Positions 28,873-37,986 are shown, counted from the stretch's first letter. The stretch: 64,000 bases of DNA from Chitinophagaceae bacterium (GCA_014379345.1 JACMLY010000030.1:248001-312000), one strand, 5' to 3'. Numbers and translations: made by a program. Notes: generated by a model not told the origin, from the letters alone.

Positions 28873-29203
28873 AAATTGCATGGGGTAAGGACTCTGCATA
28901 ATGAGGGTAGGATCAGGAGCCTTTTTTTTGAAGTAGATGCACATGTATGGATACGATAGATACAACCGTTACAATCTAAGTTAAATTACTTTCACATCAT
29001 TTCATTTTTACAGGCAAGTTTTTTATATTATTTAGATCATTGACAATATTATAATATTTCCATCCACTAAAATCGAAATAATGCCGGATTTACGCACGGT
29101 TATCATTATCGACGCTTATTGGACGTATTTTTTGGACAAAGGGAAACAGATCTCTTAAAATATTTTTGTTTCGCCTTAATAATGACACTCAGACTTGGTG
29201 TCC

Positions 29204-29286
29204 TTGGTGCCTTCCTTTGTGTTCTTGGTGAGCCTTATCATTGTATAGTCGGGGGGTTCACAAAGAACACAAAGGGAAGGCACCAA
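29204..29286. repeat. Palindrome with conserved loop, copy 1
   Basis: The left arm TTGGTGCCTTCCTTTGTGTT pairs with the right arm AACACAAAGGGAAGGCACCAA, with one indel and about two mismatches. The loop region includes a GTATAGTCGGGGGGTTCAC block that resembles the loops of the copies at 30518 and 55311. It lies between divergent genes. Confidence 0.8.
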
Positions 29287-29396
29287 TTACACGAAGCCAC
29301 GCTCCATTCAGCGATTAAAAGCAAAAGGGATTGATACAAATACACAGGGCCGACAACACAAATAATTTCCCATTAAATTGCGTTCCTTAAGACAAC

Positions 29397-30026
29397 ATGA
29401 TGGAAGCTTACACCCGGAAACAGGAAATTGTGAATGGCCTGATACATGGAATCGGAATCATCTTCGCCGTAAGCGGCCTGCCGGTTCTGACCGGTATTGC
29501 TACTTCTCATAATAATATCCCCGGTATTGTAGGATCGGGGATCTACGGGTTTTGCTTTTTACTGCTGTTCACCAATTCTACCATTTATCATTTGGCGACA
29601 GAAAAAGCGATCAAAACCATCTTCAAGATATTTGATCATATCAGCATTTATTTCCTTATTGCCGGAACATATACTCCATTCCTCCTTATGTACATGAACA
29701 ATGCTTTTGGCATTACGCTGTTATCGGTATTATGGGGACTGACGATCCTGGGTATTTTGTTTAAGATCTACTTCACAGGAAAATTCGAGATCATTTCAAC
29801 CCTTATTTATGTACTAATGGGCTTAATGTTGGTGGTAGGAGGAAGAAAGTTTTTCGCCTACTTACCTGGCCCCGTGGTTATTTTTATTTGCATTGGCGGC
29901 GGGTTATATATTGTGGGCATATTTTTTTACTTGTGGGACAAGTACATGTACACGCATGCCGTGTGGCATATCATCGTATTGGCTGCCGCTATCTGTCATT
30001 ATATCGCTGTTTTGTTGGCTTTGTAG
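29397..30026 (+). CDS. trhA: PAQR/hemolysin III-type membrane protein
   Basis: Inner-membrane protein of 209 residues with seven predicted helices. Family marks are KQEIVNGLIHGIGIIF near the start, the helix-end motif NSTIYHLATEKAIKTIFKIFDHISIYFLIAGTYTPF carrying conserved Ser/His/Asp residues that bind zinc, and the C-terminal HAVWHIIVLAAAICHYIAVL with two more zinc-binding histidines. These proteins are linked to membrane fluidity homeostasis; the hemolysin name is historical. Two adjacent ATGs occur; the first (29397) is used. Confidence 0.92.
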   Translation: MMEAYTRKQEIVNGLIHGIGIIFAVSGLPVLTGIATSHNNIPGIVGSGIYGFCFLLLFTNSTIYHLATEKAIKTIFKIFDHISIYFLIAGTYTPFLLMYMNNAFGITLLSVLWGLTILGILFKIYFTGKFEIISTLIYVLMGLMLVVGGRKFFAYLPGPVVIFICIGGGLYIVGIFFYLWDKYMYTHAVWHIIVLAAAICHYIAVLLAL

Positions 30027-30157
30027 GACCTCACCCCGACCCCTCTCCATCCTTCGACTTCGCTCAGGACTGATGTTTGCTTCCACTCATTTTGAGCGAC
30101 TAATAGCTGTAGTATAGGCTTAGAGAAATTAAATAGTCATTCATTAACTTTTTCGTT

Positions 30158-30478
30158 ATGAAACCCGAAACTGTAGAGCAGGAGGTATTACTGCTCGCCA
30201 CAAGCACTTTTTCAAAAAGGCAATTCTGTGAAATCGATACGCAGCCAGGTGAACAAACAAACCTCAATCCGCGTGAATATTTGGAAAAATCCTGCTGGAA
30301 TGGGTTACTGATCTCTTTACTACCTGACATTATCAAAAGCAACAACGATCTCTTTGTGTGGAAAGTAGAAAATCATCAATTTTTCTTACGGATCAGTCTT
30401 GGATCGCGGCCGCCGGAAATTGAAAGCCGATTTAGTCTCGACCCGGATTCTTTTTTACCATATAAGCAAATGAATTGA
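30158..30478 (+). CDS. Hypothetical protein, 106 residues
   Basis: Not recognised. Cytosolic, no signal peptide, mildly acidic at the start (MKPETVEQEVLLLATSTF) with a central LEKSCWNGLLISLLPDI and a late VWKVENHQFFLRISLGSRPP. The spacing of hydrophobic residues suggests a small folded domain. The frame is clean. It is followed by a convergent-type palindrome and by the minus-strand HtrA-like gene. Confidence 0.55.
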   Translation: MKPETVEQEVLLLATSTFSKRQFCEIDTQPGEQTNLNPREYLEKSCWNGLLISLLPDIIKSNNDLFVWKVENHQFFLRISLGSRPPEIESRFSLDPDSFLPYKQMN

Positions 30479-30517
30479 CCCCAATGATTTGTCCCAGAAG
30501 CTTTTTACAGAGGCCAT

Positions 30518-30632
30518 CTCTCTTGGTGTCCTCCGTGTCTTCTCTTCGTGTTCTTCGCGAACCCATGACTGTACACCGAGGAGGTTCACAAAGAACACAA
30601 AGAGAAGACAAGAAGGACACGAAGAAATTATT
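30518..30632. repeat. Palindrome with conserved loop, copy 2
   Basis: The left arm CTTGGTGTCCTCCGTGTCTT and on to GTGTTCTTCGCGAACC is complementary to the right arm GGTTCACAAAGAACACAAAG...GGACACGAAG. The loop CCCATGACTGTACACCGAGG is nearly identical to the loop at 55350 (CCCATGACCGTACAACAGGA). It lies between convergent genes. Confidence 0.85.
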
Positions 30633-30698
30633 TACAAATAGCAAAAGTTCTGAGAGAAAAAGGAGTTGTGATCGATGAACAATCTTTATTTGAAGAAT

Positions 30699-31682
30699 CT
30701 AATTGGCCGAAGGTTCCGGTATGATCATTTCCTGTGTCAATTTTCCTTCGCGTAACAAACCGATCTTTACCGGCATTCCAATTGTTTCTTCCGTCAGGTG
30801 CTTGAATAGACCATCTACTGATTCAACTTTATTTCCATTGAATTGAACAATGATATCGCCGTATTTTATTTTGCGGTTGGTCAAGGCATTTGTTTTCATT
30901 ACCTCAAATACAAATACGCCGGTTTTGTTGAGAATATGGTTGTATTCCCTCATCCTCGAGGTGATCTGGACTGTTTGACCGGCGATCCCTATCAGGCCCC
31001 GGCTCACTTTGCCTTTCATAATAATCTGTCCTGCAATATGGCTGGCAAGGTTTGATGACACTGCAAAACAAATCCCCTGGGCTGCAGAAATGATGGCAGT
31101 ATTGACACCAATCACATTCCCTTCTGAGTTCAACAAAGGTCCTCCGGAATTTCCGGGGTTTAAAGCAGCATCGGTCTGGATCACATCGTCGATCAGCCGT
31201 CCATTGCCAGCCCTGAGACTTCTTCCCACAGCGCTTACAATACCGGCAGTAACCGTTTGCTGCAATCCATAGGGATTGCCGATCGCAATGGCGATCTGTC
31301 CGGGTTTTAAATGATCAGAATTTGCAAATCCCAGGGATTTAAAACTTCGTCCGTCCACCTTTAATACGGCTATATCGGTAGAAGCGTCACTGCCTTTTAA
31401 ATCTGCCCTTAGAATGGTGCCGTCATCCATTGTTACAAATAATTCCCTTGCCTGCTCGGCGACATGATGGTTGGAAATAATATACCCATCGGATGAAATG
31501 ATGAAGCCTGATCCCATCGATTCATTTCTTTCATCTTTGCTTTTAACAGCCTCCTTCGAACGAACATTACGGATATGAACTACAGAAGGAGAGATGGTAT
31601 TATAGATCGTGCTTACTGTTTGAGAATACGCATCTAAAAGATGCGAATCGTTGTTGATTAATTCCAGCATAATGATATGCAT
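30699..31682 (-). CDS. HtrA/S1C-like trypsin-fold protease with PDZ domain, no signal peptide
   Basis: Protease of 327 residues. The S1C triad is intact: His73 in ISNHHVAEQ, Asp103 in ASTDIAVLKV and Ser179 in NPGNSGGPLL. A single C-terminal PDZ domain follows (VFVFEVMKTNALTNRKIKYGDIIVQFNG, about residues 235-320). DegP-like enzymes normally have a signal peptide; this one begins MHIIMLELINNDSHLLDAYS and has none, so it should be cytosolic unless the start is wrong. The usual long N-terminal linker is also missing. It degrades or refolds damaged proteins in known relatives. Confidence 0.88.
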   Translation of the reverse strand: MHIIMLELINNDSHLLDAYSQTVSTIYNTISPSVVHIRNVRSKEAVKSKDERNESMGSGFIISSDGYIISNHHVAEQARELFVTMDDGTILRADLKGSDASTDIAVLKVDGRSFKSLGFANSDHLKPGQIAIAIGNPYGLQQTVTAGIVSAVGRSLRAGNGRLIDDVIQTDAALNPGNSGGPLLNSEGNVIGVNTAIISAAQGICFAVSSNLASHIAGQIIMKGKVSRGLIGIAGQTVQITSRMREYNHILNKTGVFVFEVMKTNALTNRKIKYGDIIVQFNGNKVESVDGLFKHLTEETIGMPVKIGLLREGKLTQEMIIPEPSAN

Positions 31683-31724
31683 GACTCAAGGGTTGTACCA
31701 ATTTTAAAAAGCTGACAAAATATA

Positions 31725-31774
31725 GCCACGGATTACACGGTTAGCAATCCGTGATAATCCGTGTAATCCGTGGC
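31725..31774. repeat. Palindrome of the CACGAATTACACG family between divergent genes
   Basis: Perfect 16-base arms GCCACGGATTACACGG (31725-31740) and its reverse complement (31759-31774), with an 18-base loop containing another CCGTGATAATCC word. It lies upstream of both flanking genes. Confidence 0.88.
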
Positions 31775-31908
31775 AAAGTGTCTAAAGGACATTTTACAAA
31801 GATCAAAAGCAGTCATCAAGGCAGTTGTGTTAATTAATCACTGACGAAATTTGCAGGATTTGGTTTCTGCATAGTAATTGAACAGGAAGGCGAAAGGAGT
31901 AATTTAAG

Positions 31909-32295
31909 ATGAATAAAAAAAGGGTACTTGTAGTAGCCAACAAATTGACCGGAGAAAACCCGCTGGGGAAGTGGACGAGTGTGTTACATCCCTTTGATGT
32001 TAATATTGTTAACAGTGATGAAACAGCCATAGAATTATGTCATCAGCACCACTTCGATATGGTAGTTGTAGACGGAACTGACAGCAATATCGACAGCAGG
32101 AAATTACACGCTGTGTTACCCATTCTACAGGCAGATATTACCTTGTTGCGGTACGATGGCGAAACACCTAATGAACTTGAAGATAATGTTAACGCGGTAT
32201 TTGATGCCAAAAAATATAAGCGGATACAGCGGATGTTAATGCTGGAACCTTCTATCAGTGCTTTCAGCAACCTTCCATCTTTTTCGCTCAACTAG
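31909..32295 (+). CDS. Receiver-like protein, probably degenerate
   Basis: Protein of 128 residues. The strand KRVLVVANKL, the acidic strand end FDMVVVDGTDSN and a later strand ITLLRYDGE copy the alpha-beta order of a response-regulator receiver, with the middle Asp in VVVDGTD at the expected phosphorylation point. The N-terminal acidic pair is missing and the switch Thr/Lys are not obvious, so phosphotransfer is doubtful. It might instead be a bare regulatory fold. No partner is adjacent on the same strand. Confidence 0.55.
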   Translation: MNKKRVLVVANKLTGENPLGKWTSVLHPFDVNIVNSDETAIELCHQHHFDMVVVDGTDSNIDSRKLHAVLPILQADITLLRYDGETPNELEDNVNAVFDAKKYKRIQRMLMLEPSISAFSNLPSFSLN

Positions 32296-32340
32296 TGGTT
32301 ATGGATTAATTGTGATAGGTTAATAAGTAACACGAACAAC

Positions 32341-32370
32341 GGGCGCTTTTATAAGCGCCTGTTTTGTTAT
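32341..32370 (+). terminator. Rho-independent terminator
   Basis: GGCGCTT (32342-32348), a 4-base loop, AAGCGCC (32353-32359) and then TGTTTTGTT. It lies 46 bases past the receiver-like gene. Confidence 0.75.
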
Positions 32371-32411
32371 CAGCCTTCCCGTCTGACGTCCTCGTCTGAC
32401 GGTCTTACCTC

Positions 32412-33173
32412 TTATAACTCCGCCATTTTTTTTAGAAAATCATCTTTCCTGCGGGTGGAGATCTCAATTTCTGAACCATCGGTCATTGTAACCGAACCAC
32501 CTTTGCCCTTGTGATAGCTTTTTATGTAGGCAAGATTGATTAGATGTGAATTGTGTACCCTGAAAAAATGATAATCGTTTAGTATTTCTTCATATTCCTT
32601 CAGTGTTTTGGCAACAAGTAATTTTTGTTTATCCTTCAGGAAAAAAGTGGTGTAGTTAATATCGCTTTGGCAACGTATTATTTCGCTTACCTGTATAAAC
32701 ACGAGGCCCGTAATAACCGGAATTCCTATTTTCTTACTGGCTATTTGTGTCTCCCTGATATTGTTCAGCAGATGAAGCACTGTATCGCTGACCGTATTTG
32801 TTCCTGTTCCCAGAGACAATTTTCCGACTGCCTGTTTCAGTTCCTCAGGGTCTACAGGTTTTAATAAATAGTCTGCAGCACTAAACCGGAATGCCTGAAC
32901 GGCATATTTGTCAAAGGCTGTTGTAAAAATGACCCGGAAAAATATTTTATCAAAATGCCTTAACAGGTCAAAACCGGTTTTATTATGGATTTGTACATCC
33001 AGGAATACAAGATCAGGCCTTAATTTTTCTATCGCTTTTATGCCGTCTTCAACCGTGTTGAAACTTTCCATCAGGTGAACCTGGTTTGCGAAATTTTCTT
33101 TCAGCAAATCGCTCAACCGTTCAATACAATGTTTTTCATCATCAATAATAATTGCCCTGATCATAAGCAACAT
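32412..33173 (-). CDS. LytTR-family response regulator
   Basis: Two-domain regulator of 253 residues: a receiver (AIIIDDEKHCIERL with the acidic pair, RPDLVFLDVQIHN with the phosphorylated Asp, the Lys in DYLLKPVDP) and a C-terminal LytTR DNA-binding domain (EYEEILNDYHFFRVHNSHLINLAYI). The ATG at 33173 overlaps the kinase stop by one base (TAATG), so the two genes are translationally coupled; the later ATG at 33164 is an alternative. It is the cognate regulator of the upstream TPR kinase. Target genes are unknown. Confidence 0.93.
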   Translation of the reverse strand: MLLMIRAIIIDDEKHCIERLSDLLKENFANQVHLMESFNTVEDGIKAIEKLRPDLVFLDVQIHNKTGFDLLRHFDKIFFRVIFTTAFDKYAVQAFRFSAADYLLKPVDPEELKQAVGKLSLGTGTNTVSDTVLHLLNNIRETQIASKKIGIPVITGLVFIQVSEIIRCQSDINYTTFFLKDKQKLLVAKTLKEYEEILNDYHFFRVHNSHLINLAYIKSYHKGKGGSVTMTDGSEIEISTRRKDDFLKKMAEL

Positions 33174-35026
33174 TAGAAATTTAATTCCAAAGGTAATTTT
33201 ACTTCTACTCTTGTACCTTGTTGAAGGTCCGAGAGCTGTATCGCAGCAGCCGATTTTTTTACTTTGTTGATGATGTCGATCCTTGCTGTCGTGATTTTCA
33301 TGCCAAGTGATTTTTTTCCAGACTGATCTAGGGGAGGTGCTAAAACGGATGATTGTGTCCTTCCTATTCCGTCGTCCTCAACAATGCAGTTGATCATACC
33401 GCCCTCTTTTTTTATTTTGATGGTAATTTTTCCATGACCGTCTTTTTGGGCGATGCCATGCCAGATGCTGTTCTCGACAAAGGGTTGCAGTATGAGCGGC
33501 GGAACAAGAGTGTTTTCCTGGTCGATTTCTTCATCCACTTTTATTTCATAGGTAAATTTATGATTCATCCGAAGCGCTTCCAGTTGCATGTATAATTCAA
33601 GCGCTTTGAGATCTTCCACAAGCAAGACTTCTTTCTGTTCCGAATTTTCCAGGATCATCCTCATCAGTTTTGCAAACTTGGTGAGGTATTCATCGGCCAG
33701 CTTTGTATTATTCTTTGCCATATAATCGGCTACGGAATTCAGGGAATTGAATATAAAGTGCGGATTCATTTGCGCACGCAGTGCTTTCATTTCAGTATCG
33801 GTAACACGTGTTTTAAATTCAGCTTCTTTTTGTTGTTGTTCTGCATCGCGTTTTCTTTTATATAAAATTAAGCCGGTAACGGTTGATACGAGTAATACCA
33901 ATATACCGCCAATAACCGCGTTCCTGACGATCCGTTGCCGGTTGATTTCTGCATTTGCCAACGCTACCTTTTTCTCATTTTCCGCTTTCAATAGTGCTTC
34001 TTTTTTTTCAAATTCAAATTGTATTTCTTTACGGTTGATCTCTTGTTTCTTCTCGTCATTCATTACACTATCACGCAGCATAACATGATTTTTATAAGCA
34101 TCCATTGATTCTTGATACCTGCCTTGTTTCTCCAATGCCAGGCTAAGTATCTGGTAAGCGTTTCCCTGCCACTGAAGCGCTTTAAGGGGCGCAGAATATT
34201 TAAGTGATTCCGAAGCATATTGCTGCGCTTTTTTGTAATCCTTCAGCATAATGAACACTTCTGCCATATCACTGAGCGAAACGGCCATGGTGTTCAGGTT
34301 GTTACTTTCTTTGGCAAGGTTGAAGGATTGCTCCAGGTTCTGCAGTGATTCCTGCAGCCGGTTCATATTCTTGTAGGCGATGCCGATATTATTATAGACG
34401 GACGAAGCTATGGAGTTGTTGTTGTCTGCTTTTGCAATAGCGAGGCCCTGGTTCAGATATTCCAAAGCCCGGGAATATTTTTTTTGTTCAAGATAAACAG
34501 TACCGATGTTGATGAGTGCATTCATTTCATAGATGCGGTGTCTAGCCTGCTTTGCGGCATCAAGTAGCTTCATGTAGTAATCCAACGCTTTTTCATGATA
34601 ACCCATATCGGCATACACATTCGCTATATTGTTGTATATACTGGCATCGAGAAGGGTGTGTTTCAGAGAGGATGCTTCTTTTAACGCCTGTTGGGAAAAT
34701 TCGATCGCCTTTACAAAATCCGATTGGAAATAGTATATCAATCCTTTCTGCCGCACACTCAATGCTATTCCTTTCTGCCATTTCAGTTCACGCGAAAGAA
34801 CTAAAGCCTGTTCTGCGATCTTCATGGAACTGTCGGGGTTTTCATGCACGATGCTATGAGACAGATTAAGAAGAATGGTTACCCTGTTCGAATCTTTTTC
34901 TGGTTTTGCACGCAGCAATTGCTGCAGAGAGTCTGCTATAGTATTTGAGGACTGCGCGCGGCAGAAACCGAAAAGTAAAATACTGCAAACCAGTTGCAGA
35001 AGGATTCGTAGAAAGTGCTTCCTCAT
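33173..35026 (-). CDS. LytS-type sensor histidine kinase with TPR sensor region
   Basis: Membrane kinase of 617 residues. An N-terminal signal peptide leads to about seven TPR-like repeats (for example HEKALDYYMKLLDAAKQ) outside the cytosol, then a coiled coil, one transmembrane helix (AVIGGILVLLVSTVTGLILY, near 370), and a HisKA_4-type kinase core. The phospho-acceptor is the His in MNPHFIFNSLNSVADYM, and the ATP-binding region has VEDDGIGR and GKKSLGMKITTAR. It signals to the coupled LytTR regulator. The signal sensed by the TPR region is not known. Confidence 0.93.
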   Translation of the reverse strand: MRKHFLRILLQLVCSILLFGFCRAQSSNTIADSLQQLLRAKPEKDSNRVTILLNLSHSIVHENPDSSMKIAEQALVLSRELKWQKGIALSVRQKGLIYYFQSDFVKAIEFSQQALKEASSLKHTLLDASIYNNIANVYADMGYHEKALDYYMKLLDAAKQARHRIYEMNALINIGTVYLEQKKYSRALEYLNQGLAIAKADNNNSIASSVYNNIGIAYKNMNRLQESLQNLEQSFNLAKESNNLNTMAVSLSDMAEVFIMLKDYKKAQQYASESLKYSAPLKALQWQGNAYQILSLALEKQGRYQESMDAYKNHVMLRDSVMNDEKKQEINRKEIQFEFEKKEALLKAENEKKVALANAEINRQRIVRNAVIGGILVLLVSTVTGLILYKRKRDAEQQQKEAEFKTRVTDTEMKALRAQMNPHFIFNSLNSVADYMAKNNTKLADEYLTKFAKLMRMILENSEQKEVLLVEDLKALELYMQLEALRMNHKFTYEIKVDEEIDQENTLVPPLILQPFVENSIWHGIAQKDGHGKITIKIKKEGGMINCIVEDDGIGRTQSSVLAPPLDQSGKKSLGMKITTARIDIINKVKKSAAAIQLSDLQQGTRVEVKLPLELNF

Positions 35027-35380
35027 AAAGTAAAGGGGTTATTGCAAGTTATCAATTAATCATTCACCGCCCTCCTGGCCGGTTTATCTACATGTTGTTA
35101 GAAAGAAGCAATGCCGGCATTACTCAAGGATAATGGCAGGATTGTCATCAGGGCCCCAACCTGAGAGCTAATAGTACCGATTACGTAAAAGCCGTTTAAG
35201 TATTACGAGGGAGTATACCGAATATAAGAAATCCGGATTTTATTTTGAAATTCCTTTTCGCAGATAATAAGTCAACTCCCGCAAATAATAAATGTGCATT
35301 GACCCTGGCCCGAAGCAGCGTTAAGTTTGATACATCATTCAATCAAGGGATCGCAAAACGTAACACACAATTTTTTTTTT
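35027..35380. other. Divergent gap of 354 bases
   Basis: No gene is seen. It holds a strong plus-strand promoter for the following lipoprotein and presumably the kinase promoter on the other strand, which I could not place. Confidence 0.5.
35299..35329 (+). promoter_or_regulatory. Predicted promoter: TTG - 20 bases - TAAGTTTG
   Basis: TTG at 35299-35301 and TAAGTTTG at 35322-35329 give the -33/-7 spacing expected for Bacteroidota sigma-A. The lipoprotein ATG follows at 35381. Confidence 0.7.
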
Positions 35381-35944
35381 ATGCGAAAAACATACCTGTC
35401 ACTGCCGCTGTTTTTAATGATTTTGATTTCTATGAGTGCCTGCACAAAGAGTGCCGGCGGAAACGGAAATGCTTCAAAGGATTTTTATCTGCGTTTTAAA
35501 GCCGATGGTGTTCAAAATGAATACAGGGCTCATGTGGAAGGCAATTTTAATAAGCCTTCAGGACCTACCGAATATATCACCATCCTCGGCGGAACCAAAG
35601 TGCAGTTTGAGGCTAAAAAGAGTAACATGACACTAGGACTTACCACCGTTGGTACCACGATGCTACATACAACGTACACAAATTATTCAGCTTCGGCTCC
35701 CGGATTAAAAAAGGCCAAATTGGCACTGATCTCCTTTCTTGACGAAAATGGTAAACCGTACGCGTCGTGGGGAGAAGAATTTTCACTGGTGCTTCCACCC
35801 GGATCGCCAATAGATGTCCGACTTGTTATTACTGAAGCATCATCTACTCATATAAGGGGCAATTTCTCAGGCACTTTATATAGCGCCGATTTCAGTGCCA
35901 AAATAAAAATTACCGATGGTGAATTTTATCTGGAACAGCATTAA
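35381..35944 (+). CDS. Lipoprotein of unknown function
   Basis: Lipoprotein of 187 residues with leader MRKTYLSLPLFLMILISMSAC. After a Ser/Gly/Asn linker the mature part is beta-rich: FYLRFKADGVQNEYRAHVEG, ITILGGTKVQFEAKKS, and GNFSGTLYSADFSAKIKITDGEFYLE at the end, a pattern resembling surface-exposed Bacteroidota lipoproteins. It has no family I can name. A strong promoter lies just upstream, and the next gene follows after 67 bases, so the two are probably co-expressed. Confidence 0.7.
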   Translation: MRKTYLSLPLFLMILISMSACTKSAGGNGNASKDFYLRFKADGVQNEYRAHVEGNFNKPSGPTEYITILGGTKVQFEAKKSNMTLGLTTVGTTMLHTTYTNYSASAPGLKKAKLALISFLDENGKPYASWGEEFSLVLPPGSPIDVRLVITEASSTHIRGNFSGTLYSADFSAKIKITDGEFYLEQH

Positions 35945-36011
35945 TGCAAAACCTCATCACCAGTTCTCCCCGGAAGTAGTTTCTAAACGCAAACCTTTTA
36001 ATACTTATAAA

Positions 36012-36623
36012 ATGAAAAAGACAATTTTTTTCAACTTCAAAGCATCCATGTTGTTTATACTTATGGCTGCCGGTCATTCCATTCAGATTTTTGCACAGTC
36101 AAACGGGGAAAGTGAGCCAGCATTCAAAAAAGGGTCAAAAACGCTTGGACTGGCTGTCGGGTTTGGCGTTGAATATGGATATTATTCAGGCTATAAAAGC
36201 ATTCCTGCCTTTACCCTAATTTATGACCAGGGTTTTTTTGAGGAAGTAGGACCGGGAACCATCGGAATTGGAGGAATGATTGGTATTAAAACTGCCCATT
36301 TCAATTATACAAACGGGGGATATAAATCAACATGGAACAATTATATCATCGGCGTTCGCGGCACCTACCACCTGACCGTTTTGAAAGACAAGAACAATAA
36401 GTTCGATCCCTACGCCGGGATCATGCTGGGTGTAAGGATTTACAGGTATAAGGATACTTATTACGACAGGTTTGGAAGCAATCCATACAATTACAGGAAT
36501 CTCTACTTTGTACAGGGTGCATTCATCGGAGCAAAATATAATTTCAAGAAGAACTTTGGCGTATTTGCGGAAGCCGGGTATGATATTTCGCTCGCACGTT
36601 TAGGGGTGAATCTTAATTTTTGA
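36012..36623 (+). CDS. Outer-membrane beta-barrel protein
   Basis: Exported protein of 203 residues with a signal peptide ending in AAGHSIQIFAQ. The mature part alternates aromatic and polar residues in strand-length blocks (GLAVGFGVEYGYYSGYKS, GIGGMIGIKTAHFNYTNGG, GTYHLTVLKDKNN, AEAGYDISLARLGVNLNF), and the final Phe is the usual barrel sorting signal. It should form a small eight-strand barrel. Function is unknown. The ATG at 36012 starts exactly at the signal peptide. Confidence 0.75.
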   Translation: MKKTIFFNFKASMLFILMAAGHSIQIFAQSNGESEPAFKKGSKTLGLAVGFGVEYGYYSGYKSIPAFTLIYDQGFFEEVGPGTIGIGGMIGIKTAHFNYTNGGYKSTWNNYIIGVRGTYHLTVLKDKNNKFDPYAGIMLGVRIYRYKDTYYDRFGSNPYNYRNLYFVQGAFIGAKYNFKKNFGVFAEAGYDISLARLGVNLNF

Positions 36624-36816
36624 TAGGAGAAATTCTTTGACAGTCCCTACCTAAATTTTTTGTTATCAAAAAGACACGTATCTTAAGCAACAGGATCTAT
36701 TAGTATCTTCTGCATGTTCTCCATTTTCTGTATTCGTTTCCCTGAGATAATATTTTAAAGTCTGACTTCCTGGTATTCCATGTTCGGATCTGTTTCGATC
36801 TTTTAAAAATAATATT

Positions 36817-37764
36817 ATGCAAATGCAACCCCAAAACCAGGCTTTGATTTCCTGTCAGCCTCTCAGCCGGATTGTAAGATTTACGCTCATTTTATTCCTC
36901 TTTATCTGCTCGTCTGTTTACATTCACGCGCAAAACAATAATGAAATTGTTACAAACAAAACAATTATAGATCTAAAGGGAGCGGGAATTAGTAAGGACA
37001 TCATAAAGACAATGATCAGCTCAGCCAATTGCAAGTTTGAAACAGATGCCCAATCAGTTATCAAATTAAAAAAAGCAGGAGTAGAAGATGAAGTCATTAC
37101 GGCAATGATTGAAAAAACGAATGGAACTAACAGTAAAACAACAACCAAAACATCAGCTGCAAAAACCATTTCTGAACCGGCAGTCACAACAAACAGTGCA
37201 CCGGTAGTCAATGCGCTTAAAAGGGAAGGTTCAGGAATTTATCAAAGGTCGGGTAGTGGTATTTCGGAGCTTGAACCTACAGTTTATTCGCAGGCAAAAC
37301 AGAGTGGCAATTTTGTGCGAGGTATATCAGGAGGATTTGCCAAGAGTACCACTAAAATGTCGGTTAGCGGAGCGCGGGCAAACCTCCAGGTTACAGAAAA
37401 AAAACCCGTATTCTATTTTGTGTTCAATATAACCAGTGAGGATAAAGGCATCAATAGCCAAACACCACTCTGGTTTACCAATGCGAGTAGTCCCAATGAA
37501 TTTATGCTCGTTAAATTTCTAACGGGAAAAGACAATAAAGTTAGAGAGGTGGTAGTGGCATCAGGCAACGACTATTCGGGGACGGCACAAGGTGTTGATG
37601 ACAAGCAAAAAATATCTTTTAAGTATACAAGGCTCGAGAAAGGCATCTATGAAATTTATTTTGAAGAAGACCTTCAACCCGGAGAATATTGCTTCATGTA
37701 TGCGGGTTCCATGAGCGTGAATGGAGTTTCTAACCCGAAAGTGTATGATTTTGGGATGAAATGA
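36817..37764 (+). CDS. Exported protein of unknown function
   Basis: Protein of 315 residues with a signal peptide (SRIVRFTLILFLFICSSVYIHA then QN). The region of residues 45-95 holds two copies of a short helix motif (IIDLKGAGISKDIIKTMISS and VIKLKKAGVEDEVITAMIEK) that resemble each other. A Ser/Thr/Ala linker follows, then a beta-rich C-terminal half (PVFYFVFNITSEDKG, EIYFEEDLQPGEYCFMYAG). I do not recognise the family. It may be surface-associated. A probable terminator lies just after the stop. Confidence 0.65.
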   Translation: MQMQPQNQALISCQPLSRIVRFTLILFLFICSSVYIHAQNNNEIVTNKTIIDLKGAGISKDIIKTMISSANCKFETDAQSVIKLKKAGVEDEVITAMIEKTNGTNSKTTTKTSAAKTISEPAVTTNSAPVVNALKREGSGIYQRSGSGISELEPTVYSQAKQSGNFVRGISGGFAKSTTKMSVSGARANLQVTEKKPVFYFVFNITSEDKGINSQTPLWFTNASSPNEFMLVKFLTGKDNKVREVVVASGNDYSGTAQGVDDKQKISFKYTRLEKGIYEIYFEEDLQPGEYCFMYAGSMSVNGVSNPKVYDFGMK

Positions 37765-37802
37765 TTGTATGAAAAATGATGAATTTATTTTGTCAGAAGA
37801 GG

Positions 37803-37860
37803 CAGGAGTATGGTCAGGACCTCGTTTTCCCCGAGTGTCGGTCCTGAAGGCTCCTTTTTA
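37803..37860 (+). terminator. Probable terminator after the exported-protein gene
   Basis: CAGGACC (37815-37821) pairs with GGTCCTG (37840-37846); flanking AGGAG and CTCCT extend the stem, and a T-rich run follows. It overlaps the last codons of a small minus-strand gene. Confidence 0.5.
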
Positions 37861-37984
37861 TTTCATTTGTTAATCGAAAGAAAGCTTCATTGTCTATTAA
37901 AAATTGGCGCAACCTTTCCATGGCTGGTTTGGCCAGCCATATTTTTAGTTGCAGGTCTTTGATAGATTGAGGTGTGTCTTTCAT
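37814..37984 (-). CDS. Small partner protein (56 residues) next to a nucleotidyltransferase
   Basis: Its ATG follows two bases after the TAA of the upstream nucleotidyltransferase (TAAAAATG), so it should be translationally linked to it. The protein is basic and helical: MKDTPQSIKDLQLKIWLAK at the start, then MERLRQFLIDNEAFFRLTN and EIKRSLQDRHSGKTRS. I recognise no family. It may be the antitoxin or an accessory subunit of the transferase; that is inference from gene order and size. It overlaps a plus-strand terminator at its 3' end. Confidence 0.6.
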   Translation of the reverse strand: MKDTPQSIKDLQLKIWLAKPAMERLRQFLIDNEAFFRLTNEIKRSLQDRHSGKTRS

Positions 37985-37986
37985 TT

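Larger units (their letters stand above)
28727..29396. other. Gap of 670 bases upstream of two divergent genes
   Basis: No conserved reading frame is seen. The gap holds a minus-strand TAnnTTTG box at 28865 and a palindrome with a conserved loop at 29204-29286. Apparent frames over 29119-29334 are produced by that palindrome. Confidence 0.6.

Noticed and set aside
29119..29334. Possible 71-residue gene
   Set aside because: The frame is made of the two arms of a palindrome; no conserved protein pattern.
30475..30678. Possible genes on both strands
   Set aside because: Explained by the palindrome at 30518-30632.
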